Shown here piece by piece: positions 23,105 to 35,496 of a stretch of DNA of 64,000 bases. This stretch comes from Pilaira anomala (taxonomy: Eukaryota > Mucoromycota > Mucoromycetes > Mucorales > Mucoraceae). The position numbers were made by a program, and so were the translations under genes. How positions within the stretch are numbered: the first letter of the stretch is position 1; each line of letters starts with the position of its first letter. Under the pieces are notes generated by a model, which made no database searches, was not told where the DNA came from, and worked only from the letters and a program-made list of their open reading frames with translations. The stretch is from positions 248,001-312,000 of the forward strand of contig JAIXMQ010000031.1 of assembly GCA_025716855.1 (NCBI GenBank), given 5' to 3'.

Positions 23105-24460
23105 ATCTTCCTTGCCGCCACCACTTTAATCTCTTCTTTGATAACGTTATGTTATCCCGACAAGAGATTGTTTGAGGGAAAAATTAAACTTAAAACCTAC
23201 ATAATGCATGCTGTAAGTGGTAAGTCATATTAAAGCTCTAATACCTATATCAAAAATACCGTACCCGCTCTATTTAAGGCCGTTCGATTTAAGGCCATTT
23301 CCGATTTAAGGCCGCAATTTCCTGAATATTTTGCCTATTTTAACTTTTTTCAAGGCATAAATAAGGCCATGACACGATTTAAGGCCGCAAAAGTCTGAAA
23401 TTTTTTACGGCCTTATATAGAGCGGGTACTGTAAGTGATTCATTGTCTAATAAATCTCAATAGCAAATACTCTATTTTGTGCAGATTGCATGTATTGGAT
23501 AGGGAAAATATTCCACCCGGACCCTTCAGGGCGATATGACCGTCAGCGAGTGAAACGAGTAGATCAGCTCATATAAGTTAATATTAAATTATATCTTAAA
23601 TAGTGTCAATTAATTACTTTAACTTCGTATTATACGTATCAAAATGTTTATCAATGAAGTCAAAACCGATGGATATATATGTTACTTTACTTTTGTTAGA
23701 AGAAGAAGAAGTCCTCGAACAGGCATCACTGAAGATGTGATGTTGGATCTTAGTGATATTAATCAACAAGAAGCCAACATACATTTTAGCCCATGTGTAC
23801 AGTTGACCCAGACCGAGGACATATATTTACGAGTTACCATGGTGATAGTGAAATCCAAAGAATGCCAACTAAGAAATACTATTACAATAATCTGGAGTCA
23901 GATATAAAAACCGTAAAGACTGTCAACATCAAAAAGTTTGGATTGTTCTTGGCTTACATCTTCAGACACTTGGGCGAACTGTTTTACTAGTATTAATGTA
24001 ATTCTATCCAGGGAAGTTGGCTCAGCTATCTTGGAAAGCAGAAGGCAAGAAATACAGCAGTAAATATTTTAAGAAACAGTACGGAAAAAAATATAACAAG
24101 AACAGAAGAAAGAAGAAAAAAATCATCTAGAAAGAAAAGAAGCCAACAATAAAAGAAAGTGTCAATTGTTCCCAGTAGAAAATTTAAAAAAAAAATAACT
24201 TTTTTTAATTATTGCCCTTATATTCTATGTTAAAACTAAAAGCAATGCCTCTCTTCGCTCAAATTTCAAAGTTCTTGGTTGTACAAACTGTAGAACTTTA
24301 TTATGGAATAGAGATGTCAACGCTACCAAAAACATATGGGATATCTGCACGTCAATTTGGTCTGGTTCTTGGAGACCTGAACGCAGCAACAGTTTTTTTT
24401 TATACCGCTATTTTGAACGTGGTGTGCCCATTGTACTTAATGGTTTTACACAGTAAGTAA
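23105..24460 (+). pseudogene. Degenerate Fanzor/TnpB-like element remnant
   Basis: Fragments in three frames line up as a decayed Fanzor. Frame 1 from 23644 reads INEVKTDGYICYFTFV. A frameshift near 23790 leads to TVDPDRGHIFTSYHGD, which matches the RuvC-I D-P-G/D-R motif. After more stops, at about 24265-24345, the half zinc ribbon GCTNCRTLLWNRDVNATKNI appears, with the RuvC-III NRDxxAxxN motif shared with the copy at 48.6 kb. The segment before it (23105-23540) also occurs at 37278-37520, so it belongs to a dispersed repeat. The gene cannot be expressed as one protein. Confidence 0.7.
23257..23433. mobile_element. Pogo-like MITE, 173 bp with TA flanks
   Basis: The element 23259-23431 has imperfect terminal inverted repeats of about 25 bp (left CCGTACCCGCTCTATTTAAG, right reverse complement CAGTACCCGCTCTATATAAG). 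It is flanked by TA on both sides and has no coding capacity. The 10-bp word ATTTAAGGCC recurs inside in both arms. The related repeat at 37.4 kb lacks it, giving an empty site. Confidence 0.85.
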
Positions 24461-26990
24461 CACAACCTTTTTAAAGGGAAATATCTAATACATAATTTCT
24501 AAATTTAGTCTGTTGTGTAAAGAACCTATGGAAAGATGAAGGACTGTCAAACAATAAAAACTATGTGTTAATGGGCTGTCAAACGATAAGAAGTATACAT
24601 AGATATAAATAAATATATACATACTCTTATATTAAAGGGGAGGGGGGGGGCATAAAAGGGTATTACATCTTAAATTTTGTGAAGAGGCTGAACAACATTG
24701 CATATTTGTTGTCACATGATATCTAGTGATGTTTGGTAACTACCGATTTTATACAAAGGAGGGGGGGGGGGTGGAGTTTATTTACTTGCGCAAAACCAGG
24801 ATGTGAGGGTTTTATATCTATATTAAGACATGTGTAATGCAAATAAAAGAGTGTGTTGCAGTGGCAGCTAAATAATTAAAAACCCTTTTACGTCTCTGTC
24901 TTTCTGTCTGTCTGTGTGACGTTAAATAGAAAAACTCAAAAAGTGTAATTACTACTGATATGCAAAAAAAAGATTAATATAAGAATATATATATGTGTAT
25001 ATATATAACGGATGAATGCCAAGGTTAAATCAAATACAAGTGGCAAAAGAGAGAGAGAGAGAGAGAGAGAGCTGAAATCATGACATTACCTGATTCAGGG
25101 CGATCCTATAATATAAAAAGGAGAAAAGTTTATAAACTATTAAGTTTCGAGGGTGCTGTATATATAATAATAATAATATTCAACACTCAAAAAAGGAAAC
25201 TTATTTGCGTCATGGCAAGATAATCAAATTAAACGGTAATTATGGCCAAAAAGAACGTTCCCGTTTAATTTTTTATTTTATTGCTGATCATGTCTGTTTA
25301 GAACGTTATATTTTCTTCTATGAAATCCGCCACACACACACACACACACACTCACACTTTGTATATATTAAATAGAATAAAATATTCTCTAAATGCATTG
25401 AGATTACATATCAATTTGTACTCTGTTACTCAATTTTATAATGAAAAGGGCCTCTTTTTTTTTTAACAATAGTTTGCGTGCTTGCATCAAACATGTATTG
25501 TGTAACAGAAAGCGCCTTTTTTTTTTTTTTTTTTACTCCTTTGCATTCAACTTTTCCCTTCCCCTTAAAAAACAGGGGTAATTTTTTTTATTCTCTTTTT
25601 TTTATATATATATCTATTTTATCACAGATAAAAAAAAACGCGTATAAATCACATTGCTTATATATTTCGATGAGTTAATAATAAATGATGAAACATAATA
25701 GATGCGATGCAAGGCATCTATACATAAATCACGAGTAAAATAATGATCATTTCACGGCTTTTAATCAAAACAAGTAATTGACAAATAGAATCAGCCGATG
25801 ATTCTTTATTGACAGCGATTGAATTCGGCCCGAATTTGTTTAGAAAAAAAAAATCGCGGTCTTAAGAGTCTATTTTTTTTTTACCGCTTTTGTTCTTGAT
25901 ATTTTATATAATATAGGAGAAACGTTATATGGATCACCAATAAACGTGGCGATGGATTATATAAAAAAAGAGAGTTTTAAGGAGAAATAAATATAAAGGT
26001 CGGTACGATTAAGTTTTATATATAATAAGGGGGGAGGGGGTGCTTTTGTGTGTATATTATTTTTTCTTGTCTAGATTTAATTAGTTGGTTAAAAGTAAAG
26101 AGATCAAATTACTAATAAAGTACACAGAAAAAAGTAATAATAAATAAATAAAATAAGGGTTCAACAACTCTATAGCGTTTCAACATCATATATATTCCCC
26201 TCTCGCTGTATCACACACACACACACACTCTCTCTCTCTCACTTTATGCTTTATACTAGGTAACTATGACTACTTATGTAGTTAATCTGTAGATGTACGA
26301 TAATAGTTTCGCCACTCTATAATTGTATAGTTAGAAAAAAAAAAGGGCGCATTGACCTCTTATACACATATACATAAAAATGGAAATGAAATAAACAAAA
26401 AGTATTCGTTCACTGCAATATGTCATCATTCTCCTTTATATATAACAAGTATAAATATATTAGTTTGGTTTAGAATTTGTATTTATAGGTTTTTATTATA
26501 ATAAGAGAGTGGCAATTTTTTCAAGAAATAGAGAAAAAGACCAATATGATTACAATTAGGTGCATACTTTGAATTGCCAAGATATAGAAATATTATATTT
26601 GGTCTGAATAAGTTTTTCTTATTGGCCATTTAATCTTTTTATATATTTATTTATCAAGGAGAGTGTATAATAAGGGGTGTAAATACACTGGTTTTTTCAC
26701 GTTTATTATAAACGAGCACGATGTTGATATTATTTCCGTATTTGAACCTGCAGGGAAACTTGCATGAACAAATCCAGCCTCACACCCACATAATGTGTAA
26801 TCTTTACACACGTTATAATATGTAACAGCGCGTCTCTACCATTATTTTTAGTTGTATATAAATAAGACAGTTTTTTTTTATATTTTTTTGTTTTTTTGTT
26901 TTTTTTTCTCTTTCTTTCTTTCTTTTTTTTAATATATATCTGCACTACTACTTCTTCTTCTCTCTCTCTCTCTCTCTCTTTTTTTTCACT
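24461..26990. other. Gene-free, microsatellite-rich region upstream of the C2H2 gene
   Basis: About 2.5 kb without credible coding. It contains G-runs (24644-24652, 24762-24772 and 26030-26040), GA repeats (25049-25070), CA repeats (25331-25350 and 26214-26228), a CT run (26228-26240), several AT runs and a (CT)n/T tract (26959-26987) that ends next to the ATG of the zinc-finger gene. It may be a long promoter or 5' leader; that is inference. Confidence 0.5.
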
Positions 26991-27812
26991 ATGGATTCTA
27001 CTTTATCTATTAAAAATGCTTCTGGAAAGACTTTCAGTCTATTAAACGACAACACTTTTAAATTAAGTACATTAAACCCTTCTTCAATGAATTTACCTAT
27101 TGCCCCTAGAAGAAAATATCATTGTTCTGAAGCTGGGTGTAACAAAAGTTTTACAACCAGTGGTCATCTCGCTAGACACAATCGTATTCATACGGGAGAA
27201 AAAAATTTTCATTGTCTTCACCCTGGATGCCCTAGTAGATTTTCACGTCAAGACAATATGATGCAACATTATCGTACTCATCTTTCTCAAAAAATACGTC
27301 GTCAACAACAACAACAAAAGATGAAAGAAGAACCTCAACTTTACTGTCATTCATTTTATGAACGTGAAGATAAATCTTTATTTCAACCTCTTGTAAGACA
27401 AAGAAGAAGTACTACCATGCCTAGTTTACCTTATCCACCTATTGATCTCATCGCCAATCGTCCTAAACGTGCTCATTCTACTTCTTCTACTTGCTCTTCT
27501 TCTTCTTCTTCTTCTTTTTCTGAATCTCCTTCTCCACCTACTATTATGCAACAATACCCATACCCTCATTATCCTTACCAACAAAACAAGCATCACCATC
27601 GTTACTTATCTCAACCTTATTCTTCTCCACCACCTTTTCAATTTCAACCTCAACATCATCTTTACCAACAACAGCAACAACAACAACAAACTAAGCAGCC
27701 TCAACCTCAACCTCAACCTCAACCTCAACCTCAACAACAACAACCTCAAAAACAACAAAAACCTGTTTCTAGTCTTTATCACTTGGCTAGTATTGTTAGT
27801 ACTTTTGGATAA
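26991..27812 (+). CDS. Two-finger C2H2 transcription factor with Q/P-rich tail, 273 aa
   Basis: A single exon. Two classical zinc fingers occupy residues about 45-103: [20 protein letters not shown] and [20 protein letters not shown], joined by the HTGEKNF linker. This arrangement is like the fungal Nrg1/Mig-type repressors that bind GC-rich (AGGGG-like) sites. The rest is low complexity: Ser runs (about 165-178), HHH and Tyr/Pro/His segments, polyQ (about 225-235) and seven or so PQ repeats (about 238-252). Such tails often recruit the Tup1-Cyc8 co-repressor or act as activation domains. The start is the first ATG after a pyrimidine tract. The exact orthologue is not certain. Confidence 0.85.
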   Translation: MDSTLSIKNASGKTFSLLNDNTFKLSTLNPSSMNLPIAPRRKYHCSEAGCNKSFTTSGHLARHNRIHTGEKNFHCLHPGCPSRFSRQDNMMQHYRTHLSQKIRRQQQQQKMKEEPQLYCHSFYEREDKSLFQPLVRQRRSTTMPSLPYPPIDLIANRPKRAHSTSSTCSSSSSSSFSESPSPPTIMQQYPYPHYPYQQNKHHHRYLSQPYSSPPPFQFQPQHHLYQQQQQQQQTKQPQPQPQPQPQPQQQQPQKQQKPVSSLYHLASIVSTFG

Positions 27813-28429
27813 ACTCAACCTTTTTTTTTTTAAAAAAAAAATCACACTATATTTTTCATGCAACAATTACAATCGTTTATATTTATGCCTATTTAGTATA
27901 GCATCCTCAACTTGTATTTTTTTATATATTTTTCTTTTTTGTAACCATACAACAAACAAACAACAAACTTGTAATTATATCTATCTTGTATAACCCTGCC
28001 CCCTTTTTTTTTTATCTCTATTCTATGCCTTTTTTATTCATGAAAACCACTTTTTTTATATCACATATACTCATTTTTCACTTTTTTTTTTTTTTTTTTT
28101 AAAAAAACCCTTTTGCACAAACATTATGTTTATATTAGTAGTAGTAGTAGTAGCAGTAGTAGCAGCAGTAGTAGTAGTAGTAATTTTAGAATCCCAAACA
28201 AATAAATATCATTAAATATCCTTCTTACATCAAAAATAGTTGTTTATATTTTTTCACCCTGAAAAAAAAAAAAAAAAGAGGCTGAGTCGTAATTAATTAT
28301 TTACATTGTATAAAATCAGTTTTTTTTTTACTGCTCCTAAATATATGCAATGCGCATAAATAAAAAGATATAAATAATTGTTGTCAATTATTACACACAC
28401 ACACACACTCACACAATTTTTATTTTATT
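27813..28429. other. Intergenic region between convergent C2H2 and TBC genes
   Basis: Contains homopolymer T and A runs and the triplet repeat 28136-28182 (TAG/CAG units), plus a CA run (28393-28408). No coding signal is seen. Confidence 0.5.
28136..28182. repeat. TAG/CAG triplet microsatellite
   Basis: About 15 TAG or CAG triplets lie between two convergent genes, outside any coding region. Confidence 0.9.
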
Positions 28430-30464
28430 TTATTTTAAATGATTTGGAGCGTTATGAAATAACGTTTTCCACATATAAGCTTCTGATAATAACAATTCAA
28501 CATCCTTTTCTTGCCAACCCTGAGTTGGTAATTGCTGTAAAAAGATCATGACACCTTGAAAATCTAATTTTTGTAATTGATTTGACCACTTTACTAAAAA
28601 GGCTGCACATACGTACACATGAAACTCCGAGAACCCTTCACTCGATCCCTCTGCTAAATAAGTATCCCACATGCGAATTGTACTACGTAAAGGTAATTCT
28701 CGCATCAACAAACAATTCATCCATCGAAATGCAAATTGAATAAATTCAATTCCTTCATTTTGTAAATGTAAGGCTAATCTAGCTATTTTTTTTTTTTTTA
28801 AAAAAAACAAAAACTGAGTATACTATACTAATATACTGTTATATATATATATATATATTTACCATCAATTCGGGTAACTAATTCTTTTAGCGTTAATATT
28901 TGTCTTTGAATACCAGGTTGTGCAAATGTATAGTTATCTTGAATACCGTCTAATAATTTACTAAGACACCAAAAACTATCGGCTTCAATCACTGATAATA
29001 CATTTTGATCCAATTGACTCACATCATAATTTTCTGGATCTTCATCAATATAAGATGAAAGAAACACTTCAAATATAGGTGTTACTAAATCATTAATACC
29101 TTGTACGTAACCACTAGCAGGATGTCGTATTGCCCATTGATATAATATTCTTTCCAAACACTAAAAAAAAGTTTTCAAAAAAAAAAGATAAATACATATA
29201 TCTATTTGAAAACCAATATGTACTTACAAGTTGTGTAGCTTCATATTGATAAAGTGGTATACCTGGATTAGTTCTGGGTATATCAATATGAATTTGATGC
29301 CATAAAGCTTGATCTAATCCAGCTGTACCTCTTGCATATGTTGCACTCACACTATCTGAATACTCTTTTCTCTTTCTTGCCAATGTAATCTCTCGACGTG
29401 CTGAATTACATGGTAAATATCCTAATAAAAGTTGCCATGCTATCATTCTTAATTCTTCAGGTATACCACTCCAACTTAGGGATCTTAATGCCACTAAATC
29501 CACATTTGAAACACTTAGAACCTCTTTAAACTTTTTAGTGCGAGATGGGTCTCTGGTATCTTGTATATCTAACCATTTCAATAAAAATGTAGGATCTATC
29601 TAAACTTATTAATTTCTCTCTCTCTCTATACATACATACTCTTTTCAAAAATTACCAAGTAAAATATCTTGTACATGATCTTTAATACCATTGGCATTAG
29701 CCGTCTTTTTCTTCTTTTTTACAACGGGTATGGTAGTGGGTGTAACCATCGGTGTGGTTAGTACAGCTTCTGCTACTTTGGATGCTTCATGATCAATTGT
29801 AACGTCCAATGGCTGAGGTAAAGATTGATTTTTACCGGTAGGATCATGAATATCATCACTCCATTCATCATTTGTATCCTTTAAAAACGCGTTGAATGAT
29901 TTTGGGTGAGAAGTACTTCGGGTATGATTTTTGGTTTTGGACGTCTGTGTTTGTGATGTCGAGTTATATTTATGTTGATGAGGATGATTAGCTAAATGAG
30001 ATGGAAGTGTAAAAGGTGGTTTCGAACTATCTTGACTTGTCACTAAACTATTGTATGTGTACCTTGCTCCAATCACAATAGGCTCAGCAGCAGCAGCAGA
30101 AGCAGTAGTAGTAGGTTGTAACTCTTTATTCAAACTTGAAGTAGTCCAACTAGGAACAATACTAATACTGAGTATATATATTTTTTTTTAACTTTCTATG
30201 CTTTTTTTTTTTTATATCTGTATATATTTCAAAAAATAGAAAAAATAAAACTTCATGTACCTTCCTGGTAATTTAAGCCCTTTACGTTTCCAAAAAGACC
30301 TACAAGAAAAGATGAGTATATTGTCGTATGATAAAGAAAAAACACTTTTTTTTTAAAATATATATATATATGTATATACTTTTGTGTTTCTAAAATAAAC
30401 GTTCTTTTTAATAAAGAGATGAGTTTTTTTTTTTACTGTGTCAAGTAAACTTACTTTGCTCCAT
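28430..30464 (-). CDS. GYP1: Rab GTPase-activating protein of the Gyp1/TBC1D22 family
   Basis: The TBC domain is complete. It reads SGIPEELRMIAWQLLLGYLP, then HIDIPRTNP with the catalytic Arg finger (IxxDxxRT), ASGYVQGINDLVTP with the Gln finger (YxQ), FRWMNCLLMRELPL and TIRMWDTYLAEG. Proteins of this family switch off Ypt1/Rab1-type GTPases at the Golgi. The N-terminal 160 residues are Ser/Thr/Pro-rich. The proposed 5' end is two tiny exons: the 10-nt 30464-30455 (ATG GAG CAA A) and a 10-nt microexon at about 30386-30377. They join in frame to SFWKRKGLKLPG. The start is therefore less certain than the TBC part. Confidence 0.87.
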
Positions 30465-33400
30465 TTAGTTTTATATATATATATATATATAAAAAGTAAA
30501 AAAAAAAAACGTTAATTTCCCAAAAAGATATTTATTTTGGCTTTCAACTTTTTTTTAATTGTTGGAAATAAAGCACTCACCACACTCACTCATTACGCCG
30601 CTCCGTTTCACACTCACCCTTCCATACGCCACGAATTAAATGACGCAAAAAAAATTTTTTTTTTAAAAAAAATTCATTTTAAAAAATGTATTAACCTAAT
30701 AATAAAAAGTATGGGCTCTAACCACGTTGAGGACAATAAACTACTCACAAGTCTTATAGATAAATAGAAACATGCATTATATTATAGGTAAAAGTAACGC
30801 TTCTGTTTTAGCATACGATTAAATATTACACTCATGCATCACTCTTTTATTACACAAGAATAAGACAGTTTCAAGGAGCGATGTCTGGATGTGTATGCGA
30901 CTGATATAATGAAATGTCAAGCATAAAATCACAATCCAACTGTAATAAACTTGATCTGTATATACTTATTATATATAACCAATTCAAAATTAACCTCAAC
31001 ATGATACTCCTTTCAAAGACTTTTCTAAATCCTATAACTGAACAGTGTTAACTAGTTGAACAACTTTGATAACTCCCTTTATTAACTCAAACCAAAGCAT
31101 CCTAAAAGAATTTAAGCAAAGGAATGAGTAATTTAAACTTTCTTTGGAATGTGTAATATGTATTGTATATAGGTATATAGAAGATGACATATATACTAGG
31201 TAGGCGCAAAAGAGCGTATAAAATGGTTCTAACTACTAACTGACTTATACTACTTAGTGAGTCTATCCCTCTTTTTTTTTCTAAATAGCTTCGAAGATGA
31301 AAGGATTTGTTATTTTTTGTTTAATGGGAGACACGAACATACAGTTTCACTATATACACATTTTCAATGCCATAGTTAGAATATACTTTTCTTGGTTGAA
31401 ACAATATTTAGAATATCCTCAAAAGATGGCCAAAGTTTAATGGTCTGACAATTTTAACGGTTTTAAATTTCAAAATGAGATAAGTATATATACAAGTGTA
31501 TATTAATTTTTTATACATGATAAAGCACCTTCTATCGCCAAACAACAACAACTTGAGGGATTTATGGGCCATATCTTTATGCTCAAAGAAGTTAGGTGTT
31601 TTAACATCGTTTCGGGGCGGTATATAAGATTATTAGCTTTACATAATGTACAAGTATCAATTAGTAAAAGTTGATTTATAACGTAATTTATCATATCAAT
31701 CGTTTTTTCTTTCTGTGATTAAATGTACGTAATCATTTCTAGAGTTATCACGTAGGCCTTATTTTTTTTTAAAGTACCATTTCTCTTTGTTGCTTGCGCC
31801 GATAGTTGATAGAGTGTAAATGTCGCCTTAAAATGAGATAAGAAATAATAAAAAGATGTTTTCTTTCATTTATTTTTTATTTTTTTAGGTAAATACATTT
31901 AACATGTATGTACACATACGAAGCCGCTACCACAAAAAAAAAGTGGCATTCAAAGATTTATATACTTCACTTTAGTTTTGTTTTACTTTTGCATGACTAT
32001 TACTGGACTAAGATTATATTGATATATATCCGCATGATCTATCTTCAATATGCTGCCAGTGTCAAGTTTTATTTTTAATTCAACAGATTTAAGGTTTGGT
32101 TCTTAGAATATCAAGATAGTCGGCACAGAATAAGCCGCAATTGGAAACATACATATGGAATAAAACAAATATATTCTTCATATAACCTTTTTTTTTAACT
32201 ATGAAGGGGCTAGGTAATATTTCGATGTTCACTATGATCAAAAGCGTTAAATATGTAAAACTGGTTAAGAGTATACTATCAATGTATACGCTGATTAATA
32301 TAAAGAATGTCTATATGGATATATTAATTGCAAACTTTTGAAGGGCCAACAATTTATTTTTCTATTGAATTGTGATTTACCAGCTCCTGTACTGCACCAA
32401 TTACATACATCAAACTTTTTATGAGCACTAATTCCGTCACCTTCTTATTTTCCTTTTCCGCGAACACTAAAAATTTTATGATGATGAAAACCTTTAATTC
32501 ATTTATCCCTATTTTAGTTTAGAAGCTACATCCGTCTACTTGGTAAAGGCCCGATAAACCCAATAGACATACAATCCTATCTTCTTCTTCAAAAACGAAT
32601 ATTCTGATCTATTCGTCTGTCAAGATAAGTGTCTCTAAGTTAGATCACACACCCCCTGTTCGCCGGAAGTAATTCAATTTTTGCCAAGATCATTTTTCAT
32701 TACATAAATATTAAAAGGAAAAAGATATAAAGTGTATCAGAAGCTGCAATGATGATAAAACTTTATGTAAATTTCTCGAAAATTCGGGTTAGCCACAGCC
32801 GATGGTTTAGTCTCTTACCGAAAATGAACAAATAAATAGGTTATCCAAAACCCGTCATGAGATTTTTCACCAACCGACAATTGCTTCTTTTGTAACCGCC
32901 AATTATTTTGTGAACCGTATGTTTGTCTACTTCTTCGATTGAATACAGTTTTCATTCATATTTATTCAAGTCTTTTTCTTTACTTTTTTTGAATTTTTTT
33001 TAGTAAGAAAAAAGAAATTAGTCGCTTGTTAAATCATTTTTTTCTATCTATATACTGATATATTATCTGGAACTAAACATGTAAATTACATATAAACTTA
33101 TTATGCCACTAACCACAGCTAATTTTGCTTGTTATTAGATAATAAAAAAACACACATAGAGCTAGTTTTAGTGAAACCAAGTTGATTAAAATAAATAGAC
33201 AATCTAAATGAGTTACTAAGGTTACTACTGTTGCAATATAAAGATCAACAGTGTCATTTTGAGGTATCAATTGTATGCTGGGTTTTTATGAGTAGAAACG
33301 CCACATCACTCTTCTCCTATCTATTACCATAAAGGGTGCAGAACCGTAGTAGAGTCAATCTGGATCTAATCATAAAGTAACTGCAGATAGTTACATCAGT

Positions 33401-33924
33401 TTGTATAATAATTATTACTGGTCATAATAAACATAATAAACATAATAAACATAATAAACATAATATATTTCTTTATATCGTTAATTATAACGTACGATTT
33501 GATATTTTAAGCTGATGATAAAAAGACATAGTTTTTAATAACGTGGAAGATAATACATATAGCTGATACTATTACGTGCTTAGTCAAAAAGCCTTTATTT
33601 ATCATTTTGACGTTGTGAAAAGCTACGTCCACTTGAAGTACCTCTAACCATGTTCTTTGTTAATATCAATGGTAATAAGAATACAAAGCTAAGAGCCATT
33701 ATAATTCTATGAAAGAAAGGATATACAGTATACTTTTTCTTAAACAGTTGTATAAAGTGTTGGCTGGGTTATGTGACACCGTTTGCAGATACTGAGATCC
33801 GTGACTTAGAAAAATATAATAATAATTGTTCACGGGCAGTATATTAATTTTTAATTTTTTGGCCTTTTCTCCTTTTCTTTCTCTTTTTCTTCCACCATAC
33901 AGAAATTTAAATCATTAATAAAAA
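30465..33924. other. 3.4 kb gene-poor region
   Basis: No reading frame that I can support. It contains an AT microsatellite at about 30473-30490 and a 9-bp tandem repeat (CATAATAAA, four full copies plus part, 33423-33465). It probably holds the TBC gene promoter at the left and the promoter of the gene starting at 33925 at the right. Confidence 0.5.
33423..33465. repeat. 9-bp tandem repeat CATAATAAA
   Basis: Four perfect units followed by CATAATA, in non-coding DNA. Confidence 0.95.
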
Positions 33925-35479
33925 ATGCCCAAACAAAGAGCACCTATCGCTACAAGACTGAGAAGTAAAGTTAAAAATGCAACGGATTTACCACTGGCGA
34001 AACCAGTATCTAAAGGTAAATAGTATAATTGCTTTAATATTAGATTTTATCAAACTTATTTGATTTTTACTTTCTTATTATCACATAATAGAGAAAGAGA
34101 AAAAGCAAGATAAAGTATCAGATGGTAAGTCTTAACTTTATCAAAAAGTGTGCAGTAAGTTAAATTAATATAATCATCATCAAAATTAGATCAATTAGAG
34201 CAGGATAATATTAAGTTTTTACCGAGAACAGATACTGGTATTTACATGGATGAATTGCAATCCCCTTTATCATTTGTTCGAGGTAGCTCAGAAGAAAGAA
34301 ATCAATTTATAAAAAGCGAAGATAAACGCATGAGCCAATCATTTGGTGCTGACTACAAGTCAACTTTAACAATGTCGTCTTTTTATAGCGCTAAAATATC
34401 TCCTCCTGTACCCTCTAAACGAACTCGTCATTTAAACATACAAGTCAAATCACCTGCAAATAAACCAAAAGATTATTCAAGTGATACCCAAACGCCATCA
34501 CCTACTCTCACCAGATACTCTGCACCTCCCTCGCCTCCTCCTTCCATTTCTTCAGTAAATTTAACCCCAACCCCAATTTCGACTAAAAAGGCCCTATCAA
34601 GCGCAAAAAAGAGAATCGATTCAATGAAAGGCAAAGATAAAAAAACCATAAAATCACCCACCATACCCCAGCCTACTAGTGCTCAATCAATGCTGACTAC
34701 TGTACCAAAAAAATCAACAAAATCAAAGCCAGCTAAAAAAAATTCAACAGCTATCACCAACACAACTACTACAACTAAGCAACAACTGTTAAACGAACAG
34801 CACTCATATGAAGATCAACCAACAGTACCTTTACCATTGAGTAGGAAATTACCTGTCTATATCAAAATGTCTCCCAAAGATAAAGAAAAAGAATATTGGA
34901 GAAGACAACGTCGTGTGTTCGTACATAGTAGATTCGTTACTAACGAAGAAGGTGTTGTCATTGCAAAAACTGTGTATAGTAATCTTTCCATTAGTCCTTC
35001 AAACAGAATGGTCACCTCATTGCAAGGAAATATTGCAAACTTTCGCACGAAATTAAGAAAATCTTTAGAATCTCATTCAAAAGTATTCAATATGTCAAAA
35101 GAATATTTATTAGATACAAAAGAAACAAAAATGATTCAGGAAGTTACAGAAAAGGTAAACACGCTCTACACTTGCGAATTAGATCATCATCACTAATTCT
35201 CTTAACCTTTTTTTTTTTTTTTTTGAAAAAAAGATGACTGATAAAATCCTAAAAAGCATTTGGGAACATTGGATTATGAATCCTTTTGTTGATACAAAAT
35301 TATTTTATGCTGATAAACCATCTGTAGATCTACTAAAAGATATAACAGTCAAAATAATGATAATTCACATGAAAGAACTCTATGGCATTCTATCAGCAAA
35401 GGCAGCACGTACAGAAATGAAAAAGTTGGACTTAATATCAAGAACTTTGAATTTGCCCGACTCAACTGAATTATATTAA
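33925..35479 (+). CDS. Basic, largely disordered protein of unknown function, 444 aa
   Basis: Four exons (33925-34015, 34092-34124, 34190-35154, 35234-35479) join in frame to 1335 nt. The N-terminal half is Ser/Pro/Thr/Lys-rich with many SP and TP sites, as expected of a phosphorylated, disordered nuclear or cytoskeletal protein. A conserved-looking folded part begins near residue 240: LPVYIKMSPKDKEKEYWRRQ, RRVFVHSRFV, then helices through MTDKILKSIWEHWIMNPFVD to the end. I do not recognise this family. The last intron contains an in-frame stop and an ATG begins the last exon, so a caller could wrongly split this into two genes. The stop is 17 bp from the stop of convergent GEP4. Confidence 0.7.
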
Positions 35480-35496
35480 AAAAAAAAACTTATTCT

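Noticed and set aside
24461..26990. CRISPR-like or other regularly spaced array in the repeat-rich region
   Set aside because: The repeats are simple dinucleotide and homopolymer tracts without regular spacing or spacers.
27442..27993. Leu/Asn-rich frame overlapping the C2H2 gene
   Set aside because: It is the shifted reading of Ser, Gln and Pro repeat codons of the real gene.
31503..31694. Minus-strand frame with several cysteines
   Set aside because: Cysteine spacing fits no zinc motif and there is no context; treated as chance.
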